Positions 37,481-46,967 of a stretch of 64,000 nucleotides of DNA are shown here, one piece after another; the first letter of the stretch is position 1; every line of letters begins with the position of its first letter. The notes beneath the pieces are model-generated. The model was not told the origin of the DNA. It did not search any database and saw nothing but the letters and a program-made list of their open reading frames with translations. Position numbers and translations under genes: made by a program. Source of the stretch: Mesorhizobium onobrychidis (lineage in GTDB: Bacteria; Pseudomonadota; Alphaproteobacteria; Rhizobiales; Rhizobiaceae); the NCBI RefSeq assembly GCF_024707545.1, contig NZ_CP062229.1, forward strand, positions 6,243,501 to 6,307,500. Direction: 5' to 3'.

Positions 37481-38926
37481 TCAGCCGAGCCCGGCTTCCT
37501 TGAGCTGGCCGTCGACGCTGGTGGCCAGCATGTCGAGGCCTTCGTCGATCGGCACTTCCTTGGCCACCATCTTCTGCAGCGTCGCCGCCCATTCGGTGGT
37601 GAGATCGAAGAACAGCGGCTGCGGGGTGAACTTGATGCTGGCGCCGGGCGCCGAAACGTCGAACATCTCGACATAGCCCGGATAGCTCTTGTTCAGCTTC
37701 TCGCGGAACATCTGGTCGTTCCAGACCGACTGACGCACCGGATTGACGAAGTCCATCTCGGTCGCACCGAACAGTGCATGCTCGGGCCCGGATGCCCATT
37801 GCATGAAGTACCAGGTGGCGTCCTTGTCCTTCGAGAAATTGGACATCGACAGCGACCAGATCCAGATATTGGGCGTTGGAGCCTTGGCGGCGGGATTGGC
37901 CTTGAAGGCAGAGAAGGCGAGCTTGCCTGCCATCTTGTTGTCGCCGCCGTTCATGAAGTAGCCGAGGATGTCGGCGTCGAAGATCATCGCCGAGGCGCCG
38001 GCGCCAAGGTCGGTGCCGACCTGATACCAGGTGTAGGTCGACCAGTCCTTGGGGCCGCTCTCCTGGATCATCTGGACCCATTGCTTGTGGAAGGCCTTGG
38101 ATTCGGCGGTGTTCATCGCGGCCGACAATTTGCCGTCAGCCGAGACGTTCAGGTCCTTCTGGTCAAAGTTGGCATAAGCCGACAGGAAGCCGGGATGGAT
38201 CGTCGCCCAGGAGCGTGAACCGCGCACGCCGATGCCGTAGACGCCACCACCAACATCCTTGGTGAGCTTGGCCGCCGTAGCGACCATCTCGTCCATATTG
38301 CCGGGAACGCTGACGCCGACCTTGTCGAACATACCCTTATTGTAGGTGATGTTGTTCTGTTCGAAGCCCCACGGAATGCACCACTGCTTGGCGTCGTCGG
38401 AACCGAGCACGCCGCCAGGCTGACCGTTCCAGGCGCAGGACTTCCTGACACCGGGCAGGAAGTCGTCCCAGGCATAGTTCACGTTGGTCTTGGTCGGATC
38501 CTTGATCCACTCGTTAAGGTCGGTGATCCAGCCGGCCGGGCCATAGGTCCAGGTCATGTAGGCGCCGGTCATGAAGGCATCGTATTCCGGCGAGCTGGCC
38601 GACAGCGCAGCGGTGACCTTGTCGAAATAGACATCCTCCGGGAAGACGTCGTAGACGACTTCCATGCCGGTCAACTTCTTGAAGTTTTCAAGGTTGGCGA
38701 TCATCGCATCCGCGTAAGGATGCTTGTTGAGCAAGAGCTTGATGGTCTTGCCCTTGTGCGCCTGCCAGTCGAAGTCCGCCGCCAGCGCACGGGTCTGCCC
38801 CAGATTGAGCAGCGTGCCGGCCGTGCCAGCGGCAAGGCCCATCGCGCCAAGACCCTTGATCAGCCCACGACGATCAACTTGTCCGCGCAGGAACGCATCG
38901 ATCAGGTCTTTTTCTTTCTCATGCAT
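37481..38926 (-). CDS. Polyol ABC transporter substrate-binding protein
   Basis: A 481-residue family 1 extracellular binding protein, longer than most MalE-like proteins. The N-terminus (DRRGLIKGLGAMGLAAGTAGTLLNLGQTRALA) contains an Arg-Arg pair before a hydrophobic stretch, so Tat-type export is possible. The body (WQAHKGKTIKLLLNKHPYADAMIANLENF...) matches rhizobial polyol/glycerol binding proteins. It is the first transporter gene after eryD. Erythritol is the likely ligand from context; related polyols such as adonitol or L-arabitol are possible. Confidence 0.88.
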   Translation of the reverse strand: MHEKEKDLIDAFLRGQVDRRGLIKGLGAMGLAAGTAGTLLNLGQTRALAADFDWQAHKGKTIKLLLNKHPYADAMIANLENFKKLTGMEVVYDVFPEDVYFDKVTAALSASSPEYDAFMTGAYMTWTYGPAGWITDLNEWIKDPTKTNVNYAWDDFLPGVRKSCAWNGQPGGVLGSDDAKQWCIPWGFEQNNITYNKGMFDKVGVSVPGNMDEMVATAAKLTKDVGGGVYGIGVRGSRSWATIHPGFLSAYANFDQKDLNVSADGKLSAAMNTAESKAFHKQWVQMIQESGPKDWSTYTWYQVGTDLGAGASAMIFDADILGYFMNGGDNKMAGKLAFSAFKANPAAKAPTPNIWIWSLSMSNFSKDKDATWYFMQWASGPEHALFGATEMDFVNPVRQSVWNDQMFREKLNKSYPGYVEMFDVSAPGASIKFTPQPLFFDLTTEWAATLQKMVAKEVPIDEGLDMLATSVDGQLKEAGLG

Positions 38927-38970
38927 TTGTCTTCTCCTCCACAGGGTAGTTTCAATCGAATGGCTGCCGG

Positions 38971-39945
38971 CTACCCGACCGGCGTCTGCTCCACGAGTGA
39001 TCGCGCCGTCCGCTCATCGGTGACCAAGCCCTTGAGATAGCGGCCCTCCAACACCGATTTGATGGCACGAACCTTCACCTTGCCGCCGGCAACGGCGACA
39101 ATCCTGCGATTGCTGATGTCTTCGCGCGCCAGGGCCAGCGCCCGGTTGGAAAGGGTCGTCTCGACCGCTTTTCCAGCATCGTCGAAGAAATGGCCGAGCA
39201 GTTCGCCGACGCCCCCCTTGCGGCGAATCTCTTCCATCTCGCCCTTCTCGATCATGCCGGTGGCGACCAGCGACGCCTCGCGCTCGGCGGTGCCGATACC
39301 GGCAATGAGCAGGTCGGCGGCCTTGCCGAGATCGAAGACCTCGCTGATACCCTTCTGCCCGAGCAGCACGGTTCGGTCCTCGACCGTGTTGGCGAACATC
39401 GGCACCGGCATCACATAGGCTTCCGCGCCGGTCCGTTCGGCCAGACGGTGAATGACATCGTGCGGATTGGCCGAGAACTTGCGCGTCAGGCCGCCAAGCA
39501 GCGAAACGAAGCGGGTCTTTTCGGCCGATATGCGCGGCAGATATTCGACGCAGGCGGCCAGCGTGCGGCCATGACCGACGCCGATCAGCGTGTCCTCGCC
39601 GCGTTCGATCTCACGCTTGAGGAATTGCGCACCGGCGATGCCGAGCGCCTTCAGCGGCAAGTCTTCGCCATCGAAGTCGGGGACGACCTCGCAATAATCG
39701 AGGCCGTAGCGGCTGGACAAATCGTCTTCAAGCGCGACGCATTCCGACACTTCGCCGTCGATATAGACTTTGACCAAGCCTTCCTGATTGGCCTTGGTGA
39801 TGAGGCGATGCGCCTTGAGGCTGGTCAGGCCAAGCCGCTTGGCGACCTCCGATTGGGTCAGGCCGCCAGCATAATGAAGCCAGGCGGCACGCGTCGCCAT
39901 GCTGGTTTCATCGTCGCGCAGGAGGCCGTTTCCAAAACCAACCAT
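38971..39945 (-). CDS. eryD: SorC-family transcriptional regulator of the erythritol operon
   Basis: A 324-residue SorC regulator. The N-terminal HTH is visible (AGGLTQSEVAKRLGLTSLKAHRLITKANQEG), followed by a sugar-phosphate-binding domain with GVGHGRTL (about residue 122), VSLLGGL and GIGTAERE. EryD of Brucella represses the ery operon and is relieved by a pathway intermediate. Here it is the first gene of the operon and is encoded with its presumed targets. Its start at 39945 faces the divergent lacI gene. Confidence 0.87.
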   Translation of the reverse strand: MVGFGNGLLRDDETSMATRAAWLHYAGGLTQSEVAKRLGLTSLKAHRLITKANQEGLVKVYIDGEVSECVALEDDLSSRYGLDYCEVVPDFDGEDLPLKALGIAGAQFLKREIERGEDTLIGVGHGRTLAACVEYLPRISAEKTRFVSLLGGLTRKFSANPHDVIHRLAERTGAEAYVMPVPMFANTVEDRTVLLGQKGISEVFDLGKAADLLIAGIGTAEREASLVATGMIEKGEMEEIRRKGGVGELLGHFFDDAGKAVETTLSNRALALAREDISNRRIVAVAGGKVKVRAIKSVLEGRYLKGLVTDERTARSLVEQTPVG

Positions 39946-39974
39946 TTCCGCCCTAAGATATTTTTATCAATCGG

Positions 39975-39988
39975 TGCAAAATTTTTCA
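39975..39988. promoter_or_regulatory. Candidate EryD operator
   Basis: TGCAAAATTTTTCA is an imperfect 14-base palindrome in an AT-rich patch, 30 bases upstream of eryD on its promoter side. Assignment to EryD is only positional. Confidence 0.35.
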
Positions 39989-40101
39989 CAAGCCGCCGCC
40001 GGAGTCAAGCACCGCGTGGTTCAAATCACGCTAAGCGGGCCAAAAACAGGGTTCGGCCCGCTGTAGCGCGATCGACACCTCATTGGCCCGGCCGAGGATT
40101 T

Positions 40102-40145
40102 AAAACGTTTGCAATCTGACTGGAACCCATTACAAACGCTTCAAA
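40102..40145 (+). promoter_or_regulatory. Two LacI-type operator-like sequences before lacI
   Basis: AAAACGTTTGCAA (40102-40114) and TTACAAACGCTTCAAA (40130-40145) both carry the AAACG(T/C)TT core of LacI/GalR operators, about 28 bases apart. They suggest autoregulation. Confidence 0.5.
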
Positions 40146-40165
40146 CACTTCGATTGGGAGGAACG

Positions 40166-41224
40166 GTGCCGGCCCGCGTCACCAAGCTCAAGGAACTTGC
40201 AGCGCAGCTCGACCTGTCGATCACCACGGTGTCGCGGGCGCTTGCCGGTCATCAGCAGATCGCCTTGAAGACGCGCGAGCGCGTCACTGAAGCCGCGCGC
40301 CAGGCCGGTTACGTGCCCAACACGGCAGCCCGCACGCTGGTCTCCGGCCGCAGCGGCTTTGTCGGCATGGTGCTGCCGATCCGCGGCCCCAATCTGGTCG
40401 ATTCCTTCCTTGGCGAATTCGTCACCGGGCTTGGCGAAGGGCTGGTTTCGCATGGCACCGATCTGATCCTCGCCGCCGCGGCGCAAGGCCAGTCGGAACT
40501 TTCCGTGCTTCGCCATGTTGTCGAATCCGGACGCGCCGATGGCGTCGTCGTCACCCGCATCGCCGAGGTCGACGAACGGCTCGCCTATCTGCGCCAACGC
40601 AATTTCCCATTCGTCGCCCATGGCCGGCTGCTCGACACCGACTTCGCCTACAACTGGCTAGACACCGATGGCGCGCACGCCTTCGGTGAAGCCTTCGACA
40701 TGCTCTACGATCTCGGGCACCGCCATTTCGGGCTGGTGACGATCGCCGAGCCGATGACGTTTCGCCATCTGCGGCAAGACGGGCTCGCCGCAGCGATCGC
40801 GCGCCGAGGCGATCCGTCGGTCAGGCTCGATGTAGCGACGGCGCCGCGCTTCGATCGCGGCGCCCGCATCCAGGCCATCAACCGGCTGCTGCATGCTGAC
40901 GAGCGGCCGACGGCTATCGTCGCGCTGTTCGACGAGCTGGCGCTCAGCGTCATGGAAGAGGCCGCCCGCGCCGGCCTGGTCATCCCTCGCGACCTTTCCG
41001 TCATCGGCTTCGACAACATCGCCGCCTCGGCCTATGCACCGCCCGGCCTCACTACATTCGATGCGTCGATCCGCCAATGCGCGCGCGAGATCGGCGAGAT
41101 GCTGTTGACCGTCATCGGCGACAAGTCCGCCGCGCCGCTGACACGGCTGATCCGGCCGACATTGGTTTCGCGGGCAAGCCATGGCCCGGCACCCATAGGA
41201 CCGGCACCCACAGGACAAAACTGA
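40166..41224 (+). CDS. LacI-family transcriptional regulator
   Basis: A 352-residue LacI/GalR repressor. The HTH is TKLKELAAQLDLSITTVSRALAGH, the hinge region RQAGYVPNTAARTLVSGRSG, and the periplasmic-binding-like effector domain ends in VIGFDNIAASAYAPPGLTTF. The start is GTG 40166 with GGGAGG at 40156-40161; the upstream ATG at 40109 would add 19 residues across the operator. It is directly followed by a sugar importer and a glycoside hydrolase, the likely targets. Confidence 0.88.
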   Translation: MPARVTKLKELAAQLDLSITTVSRALAGHQQIALKTRERVTEAARQAGYVPNTAARTLVSGRSGFVGMVLPIRGPNLVDSFLGEFVTGLGEGLVSHGTDLILAAAAQGQSELSVLRHVVESGRADGVVVTRIAEVDERLAYLRQRNFPFVAHGRLLDTDFAYNWLDTDGAHAFGEAFDMLYDLGHRHFGLVTIAEPMTFRHLRQDGLAAAIARRGDPSVRLDVATAPRFDRGARIQAINRLLHADERPTAIVALFDELALSVMEEAARAGLVIPRDLSVIGFDNIAASAYAPPGLTTFDASIRQCAREIGEMLLTVIGDKSAAPLTRLIRPTLVSRASHGPAPIGPAPTGQN

Positions 41225-41259
41225 AGCCGGGCGGCGCACAACCAGGGAGGAAGACCACG

Positions 41260-42520
41260 ATGAATGCGTTGAAGACACTGGCAGGCGCCGCACTCGCGCT
41301 GTCGATGGCGATCGGCGGCGCGCAGGCCCAGGTGCTGTTCTGGTCGACGCAGGCGCGGCCTGTGGAGGAGACGCAGAAAATGCGCAGCGAAGTGCTGAAG
41401 TCGTTTGACGGCCAGGTCGACTACCAAGTCGCCGAGGACGGGCCCTGGCTGACCCGCCTCCAGGCCGAGCTGCAGGCCGGCTCCGGCACCATCGGCGTAC
41501 TCGGCGGCCTGCACGGTGACTTCTCCACGGTCGGCGCGAACCTTGTCGATCTGTCCGGCGTCGATATCGGCGGCGTCAAGCTCAACGAGGCCTACAAGAA
41601 GCTCGGCATGCTCGGCACAGGCGACCAGAAATATCTGCCTTGGATGCAGGCCACCTTCCTGATGGCGGCCAACAAGCAGGCGCTGCAATATCTACCGGCC
41701 GGCGTCGATCTCAACAAAATCACCTATGACAAGCTGATCGAATGGTCGAAGAACATCGCCGAGAAGACCGGCTCGCCGAAATTCGGCTTCCCGGCCGGAC
41801 CGAAGGGGCTGAAGCACCGTTTCTTCGAGGGTTTTCTCTATCCGTCCTACACTGGCTCGATGGTGACCAAGTTCCGCTCGGCGGAGGCCGAGACCGCGTG
41901 GAACAAGTTCAAGGAATTGTGGCAGTACACCAACCCGAATTCGACCAGCTATGCCTTCATGCAGGAGCCGCTGCTGACCGGCGACGTGTGGGTGGCGTTC
42001 GATCACGTGGCGCGGCTTGCCGATGCGTTCAACCAGAAGCCGGACGAGTTCGTCGCCTTCCCGGCGCCAGCCGGCCCGGCGGGTCGCGGCTACATGCCGG
42101 TGGTCGCCGGCGTCGCCATTCCGAAGACCGGATATGGACAAGGCCAAGGCGCTGGTTGCCTATATGCTGAAGCCGGAAACACAGATCGCGACGCTCAAGG
42201 CCACCAACTTCTTCCCCGTGGTCGACGTAAATCTGCCCGACGACATGCCGGCCTCGGTGAAAGCCTTCGGCCCGGTGATCGCCACCATGACCGGTGCGCC
42301 GGATGCGCTGCCGGCATTGCTGCCGATGGGGCTCGGCGATCTGGGCGGCAAGTTCAACCAGGTCTATGTCGACAGTTTCGAGCGTATCGTGCTCGGTGGC
42401 CAGGATGTGCGTGGCGTGATCGAGGAACAGGCGACGGCGCTCAAGGCCCTCATCGACCAGGCCAAGGCACCGTGCTGGGCACCCGATAAGCCGTCCGAAG
42501 GCGCCTGCCCGGTCGACTAG
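41260..42520 (+). pseudogene. Sugar ABC transporter binding-protein gene, frameshifted
   Basis: The gene starts at ATG 41260 (GGGAGGA upstream) with a signal peptide (MNALKTLAGAALALSMAIGGAQAQ) and a family 1 binding-protein body. It reads normally to GVAIPKT (about base 42129). The frame then continues as unrelated sequence to 42489. The expected C-terminal 130 residues (PDMDKAKALVAYMLKPETQ... CWAPDKPSEGACPVD) are found in the next frame from about 42128 to 42520. Loss of 2 (or 5) bases near 42128 explains this. It may be a real mutation or a sequencing error; the rest of the transporter is intact. Confidence 0.82.
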
Positions 42521-42533
42521 AATCCTCCCGAGG

Positions 42534-42564
42534 GGCGTCCGGAACCTGTTGCGTTCCGGGCGCC
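42534..42564 (+). terminator. Hairpin after the binding-protein gene
   Basis: CCGGAAC (42539-42545) pairs with GTTCCGG (42553-42559), extended by GGCG (42534-42537) with CGCC (42561-42564) across one mismatch. It lies 14 bases after the stop and before the permease gene, like the hairpins at 7401 and 37439. Confidence 0.55.
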
Positions 42565-42590
42565 AGCCGCACCACGCCAAAGGACATGCC

Positions 42591-43436
42591 ATGCACGGCA
42601 AGGCCCTGCCCTATCTGCTGCTGATGCCGGCGACGCTGTTCCTTTGCGTCTTCTTCCTCTACCCGTTCGCGCTGGTCGCCTTCGAAGCTTTCACCCGTGA
42701 CGGCGGCTTCACGCTGGACAATTTTCGAACCATGACCGGCAACTGGAAATTCCCGGTCGCCTTCTGGAACACCATCCTGCTCGCAGCCATCGTCGTGCCG
42801 ATCCAGCTGGTTATGGCGCTGTTGATGGCTACGGTCGTGTCCAGGCTCGAAACCGGGCGGGGTGCGGCGCTCTACATCTTCGCCATTCCGCTCGGCATCT
42901 CCGATCTCGCCGCCGGGCTGATCTGGCTCGCCATTTTCGACCAGTCCGGCTTCCTCAACACTCTGCTGTCGAACCTCGGCCTCGTCGACAGGCCCGTCAT
43001 GTTCCTCGGCTACCAGAGCAAGCTGACCATCTTCGTCGCCGTGATACTGGCCGAGATCTGGCGCGCGACTGCGATCATGATGGTCATCCTGGTCGCTGGC
43101 ATGGGGCTCATCCCCCGGGAATATCACGAGGCGGCCGAAGTCTTTGGCGCGAGCCCGTGGAAGCGCTTCGTCAAAATCACGCTGCCCTTGCTGCGCCCTA
43201 GCCTGCAGACGGCGATCATCCTGCGCGTCATCCTCGCCTTCGAGGTTTTCGCCGTGGTGGCGGCGCTCGGCGGCACCAATTTGCCGGTATTGATGGGTGA
43301 GACCTACAACTGGCAGTTCTCGCTGCAGGACCGCAACGTTGCCGCCGCCTTCGCCCTGCTCATCCTCGCCATCTCGGTCGGCCTCACGCTGTTCTTCCTG
43401 CGTGTGCTGCGCGTGCCGAAGGAAGCGCGCATATGA
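42591..43436 (+). CDS. Sugar ABC transporter permease (MalF/UgpA type)
   Basis: A 281-residue permease with six hydrophobic segments and the EAA-like loop YHEAAEVFGASPWKRFVKITLPLLRP (about residues 178-203). ATG 42591 has AAGGA 7 bases upstream. It overlaps the next permease by 4 bases. Confidence 0.92.
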   Translation: MHGKALPYLLLMPATLFLCVFFLYPFALVAFEAFTRDGGFTLDNFRTMTGNWKFPVAFWNTILLAAIVVPIQLVMALLMATVVSRLETGRGAALYIFAIPLGISDLAAGLIWLAIFDQSGFLNTLLSNLGLVDRPVMFLGYQSKLTIFVAVILAEIWRATAIMMVILVAGMGLIPREYHEAAEVFGASPWKRFVKITLPLLRPSLQTAIILRVILAFEVFAVVAALGGTNLPVLMGETYNWQFSLQDRNVAAAFALLILAISVGLTLFFLRVLRVPKEARI

Positions 43437-44275
43437 GCGCCGTCGCAGAGATGCCAATCCCCGCGCCCGCGACCCGCAAGGCCGGCAACTGGCTGCTGGT
43501 CGCCACCGTCATCCTGCTATCGGTCTGGGTGCTGCTGCCGATCTATCTTCTGATAGTCAATGCCTTGTCGTCGCCGGAAGAGGTCACTGCCTTTCCGAAA
43601 CGCTTCTTCCCTTCCTTCGATTTCGGCAGCCTGTCTTTCTTCATCAATTTCGCCGGCGTCGGCCGTGCGCTGTGGAACTCGGTCCTCGTCGCCACGCTGA
43701 CGATGATCCTCTCGATCGGTTTCGGCGCGCCCGCCGGCTACGCGCTGTCGCGCTTCGATTTTCCGGGCAAGGGCACGTTCCGCTTCCTGGTGCTGATGAC
43801 CCGCGCCTTTCCGCTGCCGCTGCTGGCGCTGCCGCTTGCGGTGATGTTCATCCGCACCGGCCTCGACGACACCGCCATCGGGCTGGCGCTGGTCCACACC
43901 ACGCTGGCGCTGCCCTTCGCGGTGCTGATCACCTTCTCACTGTTCTCAGGCATTCCGGTAGAGCTCGAGGAAGCGGCGTGGACGCTCGGCTGCACCCGCC
44001 TGCAGGCCTTTCGCAAGGTCATCCTGCCGCTGGCACTGCCCGGCATCGCGGCCTCGGCGGTCTTTGCCTTCACCATCTCCTGGAACGAGGTGTTTGCCGC
44101 CGCCGTGCTCACGATCGAGAACCGGACGCTGACCGCCTTCCTGCTGCAGAGCCTCGGCGAGTCGCCGCTCTATCTCAAATTCGCAGGTGGGGCTGCACTG
44201 GTCATCCCAGCGCTGATCTTCATCTTCGCCGTCCGCAAATACCTGTTCGCCATGTGGGGGATCGCCAACCGATGA
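43433..44275 (+). CDS. Sugar ABC transporter permease (MalG type)
   Basis: A 280-residue permease with six hydrophobic segments and the loop LEEAAWTLGCTRLQAFRKVILPLALPG (about residues 177-203). It is coupled to the upstream permease through ATGA. Confidence 0.92.
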   Translation: MSAVAEMPIPAPATRKAGNWLLVATVILLSVWVLLPIYLLIVNALSSPEEVTAFPKRFFPSFDFGSLSFFINFAGVGRALWNSVLVATLTMILSIGFGAPAGYALSRFDFPGKGTFRFLVLMTRAFPLPLLALPLAVMFIRTGLDDTAIGLALVHTTLALPFAVLITFSLFSGIPVELEEAAWTLGCTRLQAFRKVILPLALPGIAASAVFAFTISWNEVFAAAVLTIENRTLTAFLLQSLGESPLYLKFAGGAALVIPALIFIFAVRKYLFAMWGIANR

Positions 44276-44296
44276 CGCGCGATAGGGAGAAAGCCG

Positions 44297-45337
44297 ATGG
44301 CTGAGATCGCCATAAAACAAGTGGCCAAACGCTTCGGCGGCTTCACCGCGCTGCATTCGATAGACCTCACCATCGCCGACCAGGAGTTCATGGTGCTGCT
44401 CGGCGCCTCGGGCTGCGGCAAGACGACATTGCTCAGGATCGTCGCCGGATTGGAAATGCCGAGCCAGGGCGAGGTCTGGATCGGCGGCCGTCGCGTCGAT
44501 CATCTGCCGCCGCGCGACCGCGGCATCGCCATGGTGTTCCAAAGCTATGCGGTCTTTCCGCATCTGACCGTGTTCGAGAACATCGCCTTCGGCCTGCGCA
44601 TGAAGAGATTGCCGCAGCAAGAGGTCGAGCGCCGCGTCAACCGCACCGCCGAGCTCATGCATATCGAGCAATTGCTGAAACGCTATTCGGGCCAGCTTTC
44701 CGGCGGCCAGCGCCAGCGCGTCGCCGTCGCCCGCGCGCTCGCCATGGAGCCCGACGTCATCCTGATGGACGAGCCGCTGTCCAATCTCGACGCGCTGCTC
44801 AGGCTCGAAATGCGCGCCGAACTCAAGGGTGTGCTCGCCGCGTCCAAGACCACCACCATCTATGTCACTCACGATCAAGTCGAGGCGATGAGCCTCGCCG
44901 ACCGCATCGCCGTCATACATCAGGGCCACATCGTCCAGGCCGCCTCGCCGGTCGAGGTCTATAGCAATCCGGCCGCACGCTTCGTCGGTTCCTTCATCGG
45001 CAATCCGCCGATGAATTTCATCCCCGCGACGAAGACTGCGAACGGAAGCTGGACCGTCGCCGGCCTGACGCTGCCCGGTCCCAAATCGGACAAGCACAAA
45101 ATTGAATTCGCCATTCGCCCCGAAGATGTCGACGCAGGTGACGAGGGGCTGCATGCCACCGTGCGCGTCGTCGAGCCGCTCGGTCCGCACACGCTGGTCA
45201 CCTGCGACGTCGAGGGTGGGCTGTTTCGCGCCATCCTCGAATCGAATGCCACGATCGCCGTCGGCGACCACCTGCGACTTGCGCCCAAAGCCGATCGCAT
45301 CCGCTGGTTCGATCCTGAAACCACCAACGCCCTTTGA
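44297..45337 (+). CDS. Sugar ABC transporter ATPase (MalK/UgpC type)
   Basis: A 346-residue ATPase with all canonical elements: GASGCGKTTLLR, LSGGQRQRVAVARAL, VILMDEPLSNLDALL and YVTHDQVEAMSLAD, then a MalK-type C-terminal domain. One ATPase gene serves this importer, so it acts as a homodimer, in contrast to the polyol transporter with two ATPases. Confidence 0.94.
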   Translation: MAEIAIKQVAKRFGGFTALHSIDLTIADQEFMVLLGASGCGKTTLLRIVAGLEMPSQGEVWIGGRRVDHLPPRDRGIAMVFQSYAVFPHLTVFENIAFGLRMKRLPQQEVERRVNRTAELMHIEQLLKRYSGQLSGGQRQRVAVARALAMEPDVILMDEPLSNLDALLRLEMRAELKGVLAASKTTTIYVTHDQVEAMSLADRIAVIHQGHIVQAASPVEVYSNPAARFVGSFIGNPPMNFIPATKTANGSWTVAGLTLPGPKSDKHKIEFAIRPEDVDAGDEGLHATVRVVEPLGPHTLVTCDVEGGLFRAILESNATIAVGDHLRLAPKADRIRWFDPETTNAL

Positions 45338-45400
45338 TCCCGCGAACGCCCTTCAATCGCGCCAACGCCCTTCAATCCTGAAAGTACGAACGCTTCAATG
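45326..45400 (+). repeat. Short tandem repeat at the end of the ATPase gene
   Basis: Units AACGCCCTTTGATCC (45326), AACGCCCTTCAATC (45345), AACGCCCTTCAATC (45364) and a shortened AACGCTTCAATG (45389) recur at 19, 19 and 25 bases. The first unit contains the ATPase stop codon and the last contains the start of the next gene. Confidence 0.7.
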
Positions 45401-46678
45401 ATCTCTCTTGCCGTCAACGAAACCATCGCCCGTGCCGTCGAGGTGCTCAGGGAAAACGACCACGGCGACTATACCATCCCGACCAAGGGCCTCTATCCGT
45501 TCCAGTGGAACTGGGATTCCTGCCTGACCGCGCTCGGTCTTGCCCACTATGACGAGGCGCGCGCCTGGACCGAGATCGAGACGCTGTTCGCCCATCAATG
45601 GCCGGACGGCATGGTGCCGCATATCGTCTTCCATGTCCTGAACGACAGCTATTTCCCCGGACCGGAGGTCTGGAGGACCAATCGCCCGACTGCCACCTCC
45701 GGCATCACCCAGCCGGCGGTGGCGGGCTTTGCGGTTCGCCGCCTGTTCGACCGGGCCAGGGACAAGAAACTGGCCGCCGAGCGCGCCCGCGCGCTGCTGC
45801 CGAAGATCGACGCCTGGCATCGCTGGTTCTACGAAAACCGCGATCCAAGAGACGAAGGACTGGTCGCCATTATCCATCCATGGGAGTCCGGCCGCGACAA
45901 TTCCATCGACTGGGACCATGCCTTCGAGCGCGTGCCGACCGAAGGCGTCGAGCCCTATACGCGCCGCGACACCTTGCATGCCGACCCGGCGCACCGGCCG
46001 ACCAAGGCGCAATATGACCGCTACCTCTGGCTGCTGCAGCATTTTCGCGCACTTGGCTGGGACAATGCAAAACTGCACGATGCCTCACCCTTCCAGATCG
46101 TCGATCCCGGCTTCAACGCCATCCTGATCCGCTCAGCGGCCGACCTTGCCGATCTCGCCGAGACGCTTGGCGAAATGGAGATCGCCGACGCTAACCGCAG
46201 CCGCGCCAAAAAAGGGCTTTCGGCGATGGAGCGGCTGTGGAGCGATACGTACGGCCAATATCTCTGCCTCGACCGCGTCGCCGGAAAGCTCGTCGACAGC
46301 GCCTCCGTCGGAGGCATCCTGCCGGTCTTCTCGGCCATCCCGAAACCCCGCACTGCTGCAATCGCCGCCACCATCGAGCGTATCGCCGGCAAGGCAGGCT
46401 ACATCGTCCCCTCGCACGATCTCGACGATCCCCGCTTCGACGCCAAACGCTACTGGCGCGGCCCGGTCTGGCTGGTGGTCAACTACATGATCGCCGACGG
46501 CCTTGCTGCTGCCGGCTATGCTGATGTCGCCCGGCATATCACCCAGTCCAGCCTCGATCTCATCGCCGATAGCGGCTTTGCCGAATATTACGATCCGCTC
46601 AGCGGCGAACCGCTCGGCGGCGGCCGTTTCACCTGGACGGCGGCAATGGTGATCGAATTCCTGAAAGGCAGAGGCTGA
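45398..46678 (+). CDS. (alpha/alpha)6 glycoside hydrolase, GH63/mannosylglycerate-hydrolase-like
   Basis: A 426-residue cytoplasmic protein without signal peptide. The segments NWDSCLTALGL (about 38-48), HPWESGRDNSIDWD (about 160-173) and KRYWRGPVWLVVNYM (about 340-354) fit the trehalase/GH63-type (alpha/alpha)6 barrel found in mannosylglycerate and glucosylglycerate hydrolases. It would split a small glycoside brought in by the preceding importer, possibly a compatible solute; the substrate is not determined. It has no clear ribosome site, and its start lies in the last unit of a tandem repeat. Confidence 0.72.
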   Translation: MISLAVNETIARAVEVLRENDHGDYTIPTKGLYPFQWNWDSCLTALGLAHYDEARAWTEIETLFAHQWPDGMVPHIVFHVLNDSYFPGPEVWRTNRPTATSGITQPAVAGFAVRRLFDRARDKKLAAERARALLPKIDAWHRWFYENRDPRDEGLVAIIHPWESGRDNSIDWDHAFERVPTEGVEPYTRRDTLHADPAHRPTKAQYDRYLWLLQHFRALGWDNAKLHDASPFQIVDPGFNAILIRSAADLADLAETLGEMEIADANRSRAKKGLSAMERLWSDTYGQYLCLDRVAGKLVDSASVGGILPVFSAIPKPRTAAIAATIERIAGKAGYIVPSHDLDDPRFDAKRYWRGPVWLVVNYMIADGLAAAGYADVARHITQSSLDLIADSGFAEYYDPLSGEPLGGGRFTWTAAMVIEFLKGRG

Positions 46679-46967
46679 CGCCCCTCTTTGCTTCAGGCGA
46701 CCTCCAGTTGCATGGGCCGCCAAGGCCTGCTCCCGTCCACCTGAGCGCATAACTGGGCTGGCCGGCGCCAAACGCCGCGCTTTGCTGGAAGTCCTCCGCC
46801 TGCCGAATGGCGGTGGACGTCGCTTGCGGATCAGGCGGATTCGGGCACATTAGGAGAATAGGGGCAGAGACGTATCGATCTTCGCTTCACGAGAGCTACA
46901 ATAATTCTTCACAAACGGCTATCTATCCTGGCGACAGGCGTTTGGTTCGAGTCACGAGGGGCGCGGC

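Noticed and set aside
46944-46953. tRNA T-loop-like GGTTCGAGTC
   Set aside because: No acceptor stem, anticodon arm or CCA-type end could be built around it; it lies in the leader of the SWIM gene.
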